The translations under genes were made by a program, and so were the position numbers. Of a stretch of 64,000 nucleotides of DNA, positions 38,438 to 51,556 are shown one piece after another; within the stretch, counting starts at the first letter, position 1; each line of letters begins with the position of its first letter. The notes under the pieces are model-generated. The model worked only from the letters and a program-made list of their open reading frames with translations. It made no database searches and had not been told where the DNA came from. Origin of the DNA: Onchocerca lupi (lineage: Eukaryota > Nematoda > Chromadorea > Rhabditida > Onchocercidae); the NCBI GenBank assembly GCA_028564675.1, contig JAOVVO010000007.1:62001-126000 (forward strand), read 5' to 3'.

Positions 38438-40761
38438 TAAAAATAATATGAGTTTAAACAAATATTTACTGTAAGGATTTAGGACTATATGAAGATTGTG
38501 GAATAAAAATAACTAAAGGAAAAAAATGAACACTATAATGTGATTTTGTATTTTTGTCAATTTGCCGGTCACTTCTTCTAAGAATGCAGCAAACAAATTT
38601 TAAGTAGATTTTTTCGTAACTTCTAAAGTAAAATAGAAGTAAGTGTCAGCAAAATGTCATATCAGCAAAATGGTGTGTATTCGCAAAACTAAAAAGCATT
38701 TTGCCAGTCACAGATCAAACAAGTTGAATTGTTTCACATTCCCATATTAATCAAATTTAAATTCAAATGAAGATACAAATTTCAAATTCTCTCATATCTT
38801 ATCGGTTTCTCTGTATCTTAAAATTTTGGCTGGAATCGAAAGAAGTTTTATAATTTCCATGCCATAACTCGCGATATTCATCCGGAATTTTCAGCGCAAT
38901 ATTGAAATGCTATTTAATTTCAGGTATAGCTCCTTCAAAAATTTTTCTTGAAAGTTTTTGGTAAGTCAAAAAGACATTGTTGAGATCAAATAATTATGGT
39001 CTAGACAGATCAGAGAACTTGAAATTTGAACCAATCACTGATAAACATATGATTTAGCATTTTTCCTTCGGAAATTTTTGAAGATCATGCTCAGTATTAT
39101 TGCTCCGGGCAGCATGGCCAATCGGTTTTCATTTTAGTAACGAACAATATTGACCATCAACAGAAAAAAAAAAAAATTTTCATTTTTTAATTTTAAATGA
39201 GTGAAATATCACTAATTTTATCAATTAATAGAATAATAATTTTTAAAAGCATCGAAAAAATTTTTCGAAACTGAAATTTCTTGAGACTTTCTACTGCAGC
39301 AATTATATTTTTTTTAAAAACAACATTTATATATTGGCATAACCCGAATTGCGATTAAATAAGTTAATTAAAACGAAAAGTCAATCATGAGACAAAAGCT
39401 TAACATCGGCAAAGTAAATCATTCAAATAAGCAAGCACTGAGCTAATCGAGATGGAAATGAAAGATGGCTAAAATTTGCTGAGAAGGAGTAGTCGAAAGT
39501 TAAAAAGACCGGATTTAGCGCAAATTACCGTCCTCATTTTTGTCCAGCAGTACTTGCAAATTTGTTGTCTCAATAGATTTCAGTTGAGGATACTCATCTT
39601 ACGCTCCTTTTTTTTTCGTTTCTTCGATATCCTCCTCAGAGCATACTCCTGCAAACATCAAATTCAATAGAAGCAAGAACTTGTTTTACTGTGTGTACTT
39701 CAAAACTACTTCGACGAAAAAATGCGATATCTCTTGCCTTTACCATTTCTTGCTAATGCAAATAAAAGTCTCGAAGAAATCATTTAACCATCTACCAAAA
39801 ATAAATATTGTACTTTAAAGTAGTAGGAAGATATTTCATTGATAGCAGCTGCTCTTATAAGAATCTGAGAATTATTCTTCATAAAAAAGAAAGCTTATTT
39901 AAGCTTCCTTCAAAGTTTTTATCACTTTATTAAGAAATGCTCCATAAACTACTAGTACGAATATCCAAAATAGTAAATCTATTGCAAGTTTTATTTTGCA
40001 AACTTCAAATTTGATTCTAGGACGAAAAAATGAAATTTCATTTTGAAGGAATACGAAAATACTGAGAATACGCGAGTTTGAAGTTTGGGCTATTTGTTGA
40101 GCCATTCATTTTCATATGTTCTAGTTTGTCTCCCATTCTATATATTCAATTCCGAATTATTTCTCAATTTCCTTAGCCGTTGTAAACAAAATGATTATGG
40201 TCATTATTCACGATATCCAATTCCACTTCACGTTGATCTCTTGGCGAGCATCCATCGATTAGTTTAGTCCCGCAGTACTTGGCTATAAATAACTCATACC
40301 GTTTGATCTTTATGAATGAAAAATTTCACAACCTCTCTTCGATTTACGAAATCACAAATTCTTGTTGAGGTTCGTACATCAATTCGTATTTTTATTCATG
40401 AAAGTATTTAATTACCTGAATTAGTGTGACAAGAATAAAAGCAGAAATAATAATTTTAACAGCAGCATTATTTGAAGTTTATTCCGAAATTAAAAAGAAA
40501 AGAAATTAATTTCCATTTTACGATGAAAATCAAAAAAAATAATCATTAGGAAATTCTTAAATATGAAAGAGTTTAATCACTATTCGGATGATTGAAGTTG
40601 CCAATCAAATTTTCTGTAATTAAAAATGATTTTATTCGTGCATATAGATATTTTCATTGAATATAATACAAACAGAAATATGTTTCGAGACTCCTCACCG
40701 TTATTAAAATTTACTTCTTTCTGCTAAGGTAGAAGTATTATGGTTAATTTAGGTGAAAACT

Positions 40762-40896
40762 AGATTTAATGATAAAAAAGTAAAAACTCATTAATCATTT
40801 GAAGATGTGTAAGAGTATTAAACACCAATTTTTGTGTTTAATACTCTTACACATCTTCAAATAATTGATGAGTTATCTTTTTTTCTCATTAAATTC
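40762..40896. repeat. Long inverted repeat with a 28-bp perfect stem
   Basis: The inner arms 40798-40825 and 40834-40861 are exact reverse complements around an 8-nt loop. The outer parts (about 40762-40797 and 40862-40896) also pair with a few mismatches and small bulges, giving a hairpin of about 135 nt in all. Confidence 0.85.
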
Positions 40897-42261
40897 TTCT
40901 AAAATCTTCTGTTCAAAACGTCTACGCTGAAAATTTCTGGAAGTTTCGTTTCTTTTTGTTTAAATAAAACTATACTTAATTTGAATGAAATTATTACTTC
41001 AACATTGGCTGCTAATTTAATTCAATATGAATATATCGATTTTGATTTTTGGTTTGTTCTATTTAAAACTAAGAATCGATCGATTGTTGATAAACTTCAT
41101 TAATTTTAAAATATGTCACGCATTTATTCGTTCCTTGTGCTATTGAAACAGTGCTTTGTTTCTGAAAGCTTAAAATGAACGCTACGATGATACTTGGAAA
41201 AAAATTAAAGAATAATCCTAGAATGGTAAAAGTATCAAAATCATTTTATTTGAATTTCAGTATCTTGTCTTCAAAGAAATCAATCCTTCAACTTTGACAC
41301 GAATGACTTGCTTTCACAGCAAGAATAATTGCATGAATCGAATTTGGTTGTGGCTGCAAATTACACTGTGGTGCAAAGGTCATTTTTTTTTAGCAAATAT
41401 AAAGGATTGATGATGTATTTGAACAGTCACGCCAGAACTGCATGTGAAAGTTAGCGAGTATGCCAACAACTCTCAAATTGTCAGTGAAGAATTGCGGATT
41501 TGTTTACTGATAAAAAGCCCGTGCATCCGCTGCATTTTCTTTTTTTTTTTTAAATATTTTATCTTTACCTTCGAGAGAAAATCCATTTTTTTATCGACAG
41601 AGAAGTACCTCAGGCATCTTTTCTTGTTGTACTTTGCCATGCTGCACATTTTATTTCCGGTTGCAATTTAAATTAAACAACTGCGAACATCTCGCGATTT
41701 TTCTTCTATGCCCATTCTCTATCCCTCATATTTTCTTCCTTGGTCTCGATCTTTCAGAATTTTATTTTCCATTTCTCTATGTGAGGTTGAGTATGAGACT
41801 ATCACCGATTTGTGTCATATTAACTTGTTTGTTTTAATTCCTTGAAATAAATAATTGCTTCTTCTCAAACAAATTAAACAAAATGCTAAAGAAAGAGATT
41901 TGAACAAAAATGGTTTAATATATGAACATGTATCAGTCGAATGACGAATTTGTAATTCATAAAAAACAAAAAAAGAGATTAGATTTTTTAATTTACGTAA
42001 GTCATTCCAATCTTAGGAAAATCAGCAAATAAAAAGAGATGAGAAGGATATCTTTTTTTCATCTGTTATTACGAGTAGTTCCAGTTTTGGTAAATTAGAT
42101 TTAACTTTAATTTTATATCGTGTAGGGTAAGAAAAAAACATAATTCCTTGTTATCGCTGAAGTTCAGTATGGAGAGTGGCACTCGTTGTCTAGTGATCTG
42201 GCTGAGTATTGCGCTGCAATATCTCATCTCAAAATATCGAATGCTTCAGCTTAAAGTTTGG

Positions 42262-42353
42262 TTCATCCCACAACGCGCCAGTTCTGCTTACTAAAAAAAT
42301 GGTCGTCTCAAAGCACCAAATCAATGTCTACGCTTCATTCAAGCAAGCAAAAC
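42262..42353 (+). repeat. Dispersed 90-bp repeat, copy B
   Basis: Partner of 19524-19612, same orientation, diverged. Confidence 0.7.
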
Positions 42354-44074
42354 GTCATACTAATTAAAAGTTTGAGAATAGGTTGAAGACATTTCGTCCC
42401 ACAATTCCTCTAATCATTCGCTTTACGAATATAACAGCTTCATTACGTACTCCAACTATCCAGAAGGAAACTTCAGAGCGAGCCAGTTACCTAGACCGTT
42501 CGATTAACCTCTCGTTCATATACCAAAGGGAGACGATCGATTTGCATTTCAGAATCGCTTGAAACGAACCATCGCACATTATGTATTTCATTGCTAATAA
42601 TAAAAGAATAAGTCGATACTATGAAATTGTTAAATATTTTCTTGTAGAAGCAATGATCGGTGAACATTTTTCATTCGAGAGATAAACAGGGTATTTTAGA
42701 GAGAGATTTTGCTAAAATTTGCTGCATTAAGCCCATAGATCATGAGGAAAAAATTGCTTTAAATTATTTATTGCTTTGCAAAGACAGCAAGTAAATCTTT
42801 TTGCATTGCCAATCGTTGCGAGATTTATTTCGCATATCGTTATTATTTTTATCCAGCAGGCTTTCTTATTCCTATGAAAGAAGGAATGCCATTATAAATG
42901 ATCCCGCAAAATGATATATTACTCTCAGCAGCAAAAAAATAATCAACGAAAGATGAAATGCTTTCCTATATCGACCTTATTTGTTCTGGAAAACTACACC
43001 ATTTTCAATTCTTTTTAATGTAAGAATTTCACTAAACCAGTCTAATTTGGTGATCAAGTACATTGCAGTGTCTTTGTATATCACTAACAATATATGCATT
43101 ATTGGGAAGCAGAAAAAATTTCTTGGCCACAAGTCACTCGCCTATATCATGTTTTTAATTATTGTTAGTGAACTCCAACATAATGTCATTGGTAGATGAG
43201 AAAATTCCAGCTTATTTGTGTTATTATTTTTGAAATCACCAGTCAAGTTTTACTTTGATATCTTGAAAACGTGTGAAATTCTTATCGTGGACCGAGTGAT
43301 GATTCAGGAATAATGGAACCATAATCAATTGAAATCTTCTTATAGAGGAGTTTCTATTTTAGATTATTTAATAATAAATTCTAAATGAGTGATTGACGAA
43401 CAATATTCTTTCAATAATTTTCTAAATACTGATGCAAAATTAATATCGAGCCTTCTTATTGATAGCTAGAGGCTCTTTCAAAGGCTTTTTCTTTTTGAAG
43501 CTTTCAGAAATTTCGAAAATATTTTTTGTAGATCGAAGGAAATTATTTCGTTATTCTAATGCTAGGTCTATTGCAAAAAAAAAAAAAAAAAAAAAAAACT
43601 AAGCGCTGAAGGAAGGCAGTATATTTTGGAATTAGATATCCGAAATGCAATCGGTATTTTTCTTCGATAATGATTTCGAAAGAATTTATGAGATTATAAT
43701 TATGAAATGCACAAAGAAGAAATCAAAACAAGCAAGTCTAGTATATTTGTGATAATTGACAAATCTGATAAAGTTTGCTTTTAAGCAATCAATGAAGTTT
43801 CAAAAAAGTTCACTCTATGCGTTATAGCGATGTGGTGAGACAGTCAAAGAAGTTGATGAAAAGCTATGGGATATACAGCCAGCCAGGCTGCTCTTCACAA
43901 AGTAAGTTTGTGATCATCAAGTTGGGAACAATAAATTTACACTGTGATGTGATGCAGTGGCACTCACAAACATATGTGTATAGAAGACGTACGCACTCAA
44001 AAACTTTTTGACAGCTTTTCAGAGCACACTTCTGCCATTCATTCTTTCCTTCACTTTATTCGCTTACTCTTAAG

Positions 44075-44105
<31 letters not shown>

Positions 44106-44534
44106 CAAATTTCGAATTTCAATTTCTGTTTTCAGTATAGGAAATCAATGCATTGAGGCTGGTCGTGAGAGTATCCAACTGGAAGTGTTTATATAGTGTG
44201 ATCTCAGGTTTTGCTTAGTTTAAAAATTATAACATTTCAGATCTTTCGATTCATTACAGCAATATGACCTTTTTTACAACACTTTTATAATACCATTAGT
44301 TGATTAGTCCATTTCGGAAATTTTGAACTTAATTCGATTAAAAATTTCAAATCATTTTAAGTGAGTGAATAAATTTTAATTTATGATAATTAAAATTATG
44401 CAGTTGCACTAATGTCAACTATCATTGATATTTTGGGGGGTTATTATATTCAAATTAAATTTTCGATCTTAAGGGCGACTGCGATTATTTGTTGACAGCT
44501 GTCATTTCTTGAAAAATTTAAATTTATCTGCTGT

Positions 44535-44541
44535 TTTATAG
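44535..44541 (+). promoter_or_regulatory. Candidate spliced-leader acceptor of the acyl-CoA synthetase
   Basis: TTTTATAG ending at 44541, six bases before the ATG at 44548. Confidence 0.5.
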
Positions 44542-44547
44542 TTAAAA

Positions 44548-47500
44548 ATGCCGATAAAATCCGAGCTCACAGATGTTAGTACTCCCTGTATACCTTTTCA
44601 TGAAATGATTTTTTCCGAAATGCGACGATATGGCACTGAAGTGGCTTTGGTAACCAAATTTTTCTACCATAATTTGTGAAATTTCTCTAAAAAAAATAGT
44701 CTAATATTCATATTTTAGATAAACAATGATACCGATGAAACGTTTACGTTTGAAGATATCCTACTCAAAACAAAATACATAGCAAATTCATTAGTTGCAA
44801 TGGGAATAGAAAAAGGAGAGGTAAAATTTTTTTTAAAGCATACATTAATGCTATCGACTAAACTTTCAAGGAAGTATAAGAATCTGCCTTTTTTCAGTTC
44901 AAAAGAAAGTTTCTGTTCAAAATAATTAAGATCACAGAAAGAAAATGATTCGTACAAAAAACATAAAACTGCTTTTGACTTTTTCTCTTGATAAAAATCA
45001 TTCTTGAAGTGGCGCCTGAATCAATTTTTCACCATTTTCTATTTTAACTTTTTTGTTTTTCGAAAAGCTTATCTAATCAGTTTATCATTATTTTGTTTAT
45101 ACCTTTCGCTGAATCGAATGTTTTCGTAAGCTTCTGAAAAAACACCAAATATGCGACTTACTTCTGCGCGATACTCAATACATAAGTGAAATGTTTATTC
45201 TCTTCTGCATAGTTTATTTCCTTTCATTTTCTTACAAAATAATTTATTTTTAAAATAAAATGAGTTTTAAATCTTAAAGGGATTTATGTAAAAATTTCAA
45301 GTTTGTTTGTCTTTAATATTTTAGCCAATAATTCTATGTGTGCCAAACTGTCCAGAATTCGTATGGCTGTTTTTGGGAATATCGCTTGCTGGTGGAATAG
45401 TTTGTCCATTGCATCCAAGTTTTTCAAAAGGTTCATTTGATTCTTCACTTTTTTCTTTTTGAAATTTTATTTTGTTCTTCAACAATAATGCTCAATTGCT
45501 AATACGTAATTCAAAGGACTCTACAAAAATACTTATAGTTTTTGAGTTTTCTATTTGCATAGCTCAAATAAGAGTTATATTACATGTCACTTTCTTATTT
45601 ATTTCTTTATGTTTTCTTGTTAATAAATTATTACTTACTAGCTGCACCGAGCCATGCTCCGCGTTTTCATCCAGCTAATCTATGTAAATAAAAGTCCGCT
45701 CACCTACTTTTGCCTGTCACACTTGTGACAGGTAAAAAAAAAAGGTATATCTATATAAAAAATACGCCTATTCGAATGCAATATTATTTCAAATTTTCAG
45801 AGTAATTGGTGAAGAAATTTCGGAGATTTAAGATCTTGAACAGAGAATATTTACATCTTTATCTTTATCTGAAATTGTAAAATGGTTTTTTTTTTCTATG
45901 TAAATAAAAATGTAAGTGTTCGTTTGTTCAAAATTTGAAATCTCCGACAGTTCTCACCGATTGCTTTCAAACTTATTCGAATACGCACATGTTTTTATGC
46001 ACTTTTTATATAAACGCGTTGCTGAAGCTCAGTCTTGTTCAGTAGAAAAAAGAAAAGCGAAGACGCGCATGTCTGGATTGGGGAAAAAATCTGATAAATT
46101 GTAATTTGGTATGTAGTCTGATTCTTGTTATTGTGATTCGGCTAGGTCAGCAACAGGTATGAGGAGGTTTTTTATATCATGTGTGACTTGTATGAGATGA
46201 TTCCTGCTGAGAAAAATTTTACTGATTGATGAAAAAGTGATTCTTCGTAATAAACAATTTGCCTGGATATTATCTTATCAGAAAAATTTCTTTGTGGCTG
46301 CATAAAGCAATGACGAAAACTCAGAACATCAATAACTCATTCGATCCAGGAGGAGTTCAGAGCCCTGAAGATGAAGATAATAATCGGTCATTAAAAATTG
46401 ACAGTGCCTGTTGAAAGTAATGGAGAAGTTGATCCTGTTAAAACTTCATAAGAAGTTCCCGAGGAATCTGAAACCATGGTATGATCGTTCGGCATTTGAA
46501 GCAATTGGAAAGGTAACAAAGCTTCGACAAATAGCTGTCTCAAAAATTTATCAATAATAAAAAAAAAATCATTGTTTTAGAGGTATTTTGATAGACTATT
46601 CACTTCAGCTTTTTAAATTTCCATGAAACATAACATCTGAGAAGTATGCTAAGTAAATCAGTGGTGCAGTTCATCAAGAAGTAAATCAGTGATGCAGTTT
46701 TCAGCTCTTACAGCCTACTAATTGACAGAAAAAGTCCAATTTTCTTCTGCGACAACATCAACCAAATTCAAAAGTTAAACGAATTGAGCTACGAAATTTT
46801 GCTTCATTCGTAATATTCAACTTTACTTTCGACAAATAATTGTTTCTTCTTCAATTATTTCCGTAATTTTTTTCCGGGAATATACTTTGCAGCGGCAGAA
46901 TGCAGAAAATGCTTTCAACAAGTTCACTGAATTCTGAAGTGCAGATTTCTAAAACTTCAAGAATAAAACATTCTTTTTAAAAACACATTGCTTATTATAT
47001 CTTATTTGATTAGCAAGGATATTTGTGAGCCTGTTCATAATGATAAAAATTCACTAACTGAAACTGTGAGTATTTTTGTAGAAAAAAAAACTTTGCATAT
47101 CTAAATAACTTTTTAATTTACAGACGAAATGCGCTGGCAAATAATGGATTCGACGTCGAGATTCGCTTTCGTCATACCGTATGCATTGGACAACGTATCA
47201 GCGGTGTTTAACGAACTGAGTATTGATTATAGAGTACGAAAAAAATTATCTCAAAAAAAATTTGTGATAAATTTGATTAAATCTTCATCGGATATTTTCA
47301 CAAATTCAGTATTATTTGAATTTTTAATAGATACAACCATTTTTATAAGTTCATCATTAAAATATATTGGCAACAATAAACAAACACATTGTCTTGAGAT
47401 GTAATTCACAATAAATTATTTTTTTTAAATATTTTTTTTGTTTTATGTATCGGAGACATTCGTTATATTGAATTCGATTAAGACATTTGGAGTATAAAAT

Positions 47501-50500
47501 TTTACTTCAGATAATTTGTATTGGTAATCGTCAGAAATCAAAGGGATTTCCAATCTTGAATGACTTGGCTTTGACAGCAGCTCGTTGTTCTTCAACATAT
47601 CCAGAAATGGCTCCCGAAGAGGACATTATCTTCTTGCCCTATTCAACAGGAACAAGTGGACCGCGAAAAGGAGTTGCCATATCGCATTTTGTTCTCAACG
47701 CAATGTTGAAAACGTTCAACAAGTGAGATATTCTTTCACTATTAACTGTGCAGAAAAGTTGTTACTTTAAAAAGCTATGTTTAGCAAATTAAACGATTAA
47801 CATTTCTGAAGTTTAGAATGTGGTAGTCGTAGTAGAAAATCTCTATCCAATTCCTCAAAGGAAAATAGAATTGGAATACGAATGACAAGAGCAGACGATG
47901 CGAATCGAATATTCTGGAAATAGTTAACAAATACCATCGAACGTTGATAAGGCAGACACTTGATAGATACTTCGCCAGTACAAGACCATACGATCAGCCA
48001 TAGCTATTCAGAGTCACCGATTAATTGGGCCAATAATCTGATTGCTTTTAAGCAGAATGCATCCATTCTCTCATTTTCTTACTATTAGAAGAACTTCGTT
48101 CATTCAATGTAGCAGTTGCTTGCTCCTTTCTTCAACCATAATTTCTCTTATTACTAACTCATCAGCTTAGGTTTATTTGTTGCTTTAAATATTGCTATCA
48201 TAAAGTACTTTTTCAACCAACTGTTTTATCAAGCCATTAATTTAGCTATTCTTTTTGTTAATCCTTTCCTCTTCGTGAAAATTTCAAAGCTTCCAAAAGT
48301 TGGAGCTTTGATGCATGTATAAGCTTCACATTGGATAATCAATATCAAGAACATGCCTTTTATGATGAGCCATTCGAGATTTCACTATTAAAGGTTTATT
48401 TGAACTTAGACAAGCTTAGCCTTTGAGACAAGCATATAACTGCTTACAGAATCAATCGAGATGTATAAAAAGAATAAAAACACAAATGATGTATTAAGTA
48501 GTAATTTCGTCCTTACTATTATTACTACTAAATCAGTCCAAGTTAATCATATCATACTATCTTTAACTTTAAAAGTTCTCTTTTTGTAATAGAATTATGT
48601 CCAGAAAATTTTAAGTACTATTCCACTGCTAACTGATGAAGATTAAACTTCTAATAACAGATGGAAGGCTTTGTTGGTCGAAATATAAATCGGTATCATC
48701 ATGCACATATTTATCATATTTTGATAACTTTTCACTCATTTCATACTTTACTTTTCTCGCTAGTATTGAATATCTGTATTTCCCGCGATTAGAACATAAT
48801 TCAATCATCGTGAAAGGTAATCGATATTGATAATTATTCATATATTTCAGTAGGGACGCATACGATTTACCAAGTCGGGGTGAGTTTATTCTCTCCAGCG
48901 CTCTATTTCATGATACTTTTGGACGTGATGTGCTTTTTTCGTCATTATCAAATGGTGCAACTGTGGTAACATTCACGGACGACGTGGAAACGTTGGCAAA
49001 ATGCATCCATGTATATAAGGTTTGGTATTTATGCACGTCTCCTTTTTTCTTGTTCACTTTTCGTAGATGTTAAAGTTATGCGAAAATACTTTGTTTTCAC
49101 CGCCTTAATTTTTTAATAACAAGATCTAACCAAAGGGCATAGGTCATTATTAAATGTTTGTATACTATAATTGCAAAAAGTTACAGCCTTCATTAAATCA
49201 CTGTCTTCATTTCTTAATCAGTCTCATTCTGGACCATATCCAGAACTGATTGAAGGATTAAAACTTGTCCATCATTTGTTTTTTTTTTTTTTTTTAAAGT
49301 ATATCATTTTACAGGTTAAGACACTGTTTGTCAGTCCCACCACTTTGAGGCATCTTTGCAATACAGATATAATTAATCATTATCCATATTATCATTTGAA
49401 AAATGTTGTAATCGGAACGGAAGCGATTGGTGAAGATACCATAAAACGTGCATATAGATGCCTGCCATCTGTTAAGCATTTTAGTGCCGGTAAGATACTT
49501 TTTTATGTTTCAAACCAATTTCGTTTAACTTCCATTTTCTTAAGCATTAATCATAAAGAGAGAAACTGTATGTTTGAATATATGATCCAGTGTCTTCTAC
49601 TATCAATTTACAATTGATCCATTTCAAGTTTTGCAGTTCTTCAGCATTTCAGTTTACGAAATGACTGAAGCAGGAATTATCTGTAGAACGACCAAATTTT
49701 CTCCTTTCAAATCTCGTTCATGTGGGACATTGTGTGCTGGCTTGAGCATGATGGTAATTTTTTGTCATTTGATCTAGTTTTCTGAGAAATTGTATTTTTT
49801 TAGAACTTTATATTTAACATGAAATTTTTGGAAAACAAATATTTTAGTTGTTCAATGCTAAACGGCAAAAAAAAAAGAGGAAAATTCTATCATTGATTTT
49901 TTTGAAAGATGAACGAGACAAAATTATTGTTTTATCCGCAAAAACAATAACAGAAAACTTCAAATCAAGAATAAACTTATTGAGGTGATAGATATGGTTA
50001 GTGGAGCTGAACTTGGCATGAACGAACAGGGTCTCATTTTGCTTCGAGGACAAACTGTGGTATCACCTTATTGGAAGAACGAAAAAGCTACGCTTGAGGA
50101 TTTTAAACGAAACGGTTGGCGAAATACTGGTATATATTTGGTATCATTTAATTAAAAATGATTAAATTTGGTAGAAATTAAAAAAAAAAGAACTTTTGCG
50201 AAAAGAAAAAGCAATACAATATATTCATAAATATTTGCAGATCAATGTTTCTTAAGGGCAACATTACATAAGGAAATATTACATGTACCCGTGATTGTAT
50301 CAAAATATATGTGAAATAAGATTAAATTAATTTTCATGCGAAGCTGTGGAAATGTTTCAATATGCAAAACTGAATATCAAAAAAAAAAAAAAAAACATTT
50401 GGTTGTTAAAGGAAGTTATCAAGAGCATAAAGTGACATTCAATGAATTTTGTAGGTGATATTGGATTTTATGATAAAGACGGTAATGTGTTTCTTGTTGA

Positions 50501-51556
50501 TCGAGAAAAGCAGATGATTAAGGTGGATGGTTTTCAGGTATAGTTTTTCAAATTTTAGTACTCTGAAACTTTTAAATATTTCAAGATGCAATTCTGTTGT
50601 TATTTCTTTGGCACTAACCTATCTGAAACTACTTTTTTTTTTTTCTTCTGAGCTAGAAACGAGTAGTAAATCAAAAGTACAATCGCAAACTTTATAATAA
50701 GTTTTTTTCTCCTAAGATGAAGATTGAAAATAGGATTAGAGTTGAACTTATTCATATTATTTGCTTTTATTCGGAGACTTCATTTTTGTATTTTCATGGA
50801 CTTGAAAATTATGATTGACCTGGGTTTTGATGAAATTTTCAAAAATTTCCCGTTTAGGTGACGCCACAAGAGCTGGAATCAATCCTATTAACTCATCCAT
50901 CAATTGCTGAAGCAGCCATAGTACCAGCCACAAATATGAATCAGCAAGAAATACCAATAGCTTTTGTGGTGTTGAAACCGCGTATGCATGCCACCGCTGA
51001 ACAGATTAAGGCATTTATTAATGGTATGTTTAAAATCAATAAAATCTTTTCTTCTTTTAAAACAGATTTTACATGCTTTTTCAATTGAATTAGTAATATA
51101 AGAATTGGCCTGTTTTGGTAGAAACTTGATATTGTGGAGACAGTTGTTGGTAAATCAGCATTGAAAGAAAACACTGATGGTCATCAGTTGTGTGAGGTCA
51201 AAGCAAATCACTGCCAAAGATCATAAGCCTAAGCCGAGTTGAAGCAAAATGTGTTATTAACGCAATGATCAAAATGGTATGGATATACGAAAAAAGCAAT
51301 TCTTATAACGATAATATTTTGAGCCTAGTGGCTTGTTTAGCATGCTTGGAATGATAACGGTCTTTCAAAAAGCAAACACTACATTTCATTATCATATTTG
51401 TTGCAACTTTTTTCAAGCCTATCAGTTTTATTTTCAGATCGTGTGATGCGTCACAAACAGGTGAATGTTGTTGTTATAGCAATGACATTGCCTCGATCGC
51501 CAGGTGGTAAAATACTTTGGCGATTATTACGCGAGGCTGCTAACAGGTACACGTAA
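44548..51556 (+). CDS. Acyl-CoA synthetase, 4-coumarate-CoA-ligase/luciferase type
   Basis: Twelve exons: 44548-44649, 44719-44820, 45325-45430, 47124-47233, 47511-47722, 48851-49019, 49315-49489, 49653-49753, 49970-50129, 50455-50537, 50858-51023, 51438-51556. 534 residues, all junctions in phase. This is an ATP-dependent AMP-binding enzyme that adenylates a carboxylic acid and passes it to CoA. Motifs in order: P-loop YSTGTSGPRKGV (residues 184-195), YEMTEAG (327-333, A5), GWRNTGD (A7; D414 binds the ribose), VDREKQMIKVDGFQV (hinge and A8), and LPRSPGGKI with the A10 catalytic lysine at K520. The length suits the 4CL/firefly-luciferase branch (about 540). There is no signal peptide, and the C-terminus RYT is not a peroxisomal SKL-type signal, although many relatives have one. 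The substrate cannot be told from sequence. The exon 9 acceptor (TCAAG at 49969) is chosen for phase; GAG at 49984 is an alternative. Confidence 0.92.
45640..46110. mobile_element. Possible degraded mobile-element fragment in synthetase intron 3
   Basis: The third intron is 1.7 kb. It contains a block with 'actagctgcaccgagccatg' and two copies of CTATGTAAATAAAA (about 45681 and 45897), followed by a locally GC-richer stretch with several CpGs. The mixture resembles remnants of dispersed elements, but I cannot name a family and see no terminal repeats. Confidence 0.25.
45713..45732. repeat. 9-bp perfect hairpin
   Basis: CCTGTCACA and TGTGACAGG around a 2-nt spacer; a perfect short palindrome inside the possible element in intron 3. 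Confidence 0.7.
46310..46490 (+). pseudogene. Possible decayed coding remnant in synthetase intron 3
   Basis: ATG at 46310 opens a 34-codon Asp/Glu/Asn-rich frame (stop 46412-46414). The adjacent frame then continues with an equally acidic reading (PVESNGEVDPVKTS, stop, EVPEESETMV). The switch of frame with internal stops looks like a broken acidic coding sequence, but chance is possible. Confidence 0.2.
48051..48290 (-). repeat. Dispersed repeat, copy B (inverted relative to copy A)
   Basis: Reverse complement of 21743-22006 without its extra 24-bp block. It lies in intron 5 of the acyl-CoA synthetase, so it is transcribed antisense to copy A's orientation. Confidence 0.85.

Larger units (their letters stand above)
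38440..44540. other. Intergenic region between two divergent genes
   Basis: About 6 kb between the Kunitz array (-) and the acyl-CoA synthetase (+). It holds a long foldback (40762-40896), copy B of the 90-bp repeat (42262-42353), and long A runs near 43578-43600 and 44080-44105. Open frames here are short and without splice context. I see no gene. Confidence 0.5.

Noticed and set aside
43578..44105. Long poly(A) runs as retrotransposon tails
   Set aside because: A runs are common throughout this window and there is no coding or duplicated sequence next to these.
49171..49314. Open frame before synthetase exon 7, possibly part of the exon
   Set aside because: The acceptor at 49311-49314 gives the family reading KVKTLFVSPTTL directly after exon 6. 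Including the upstream stretch would insert about 48 residues with a poly-Phe run.
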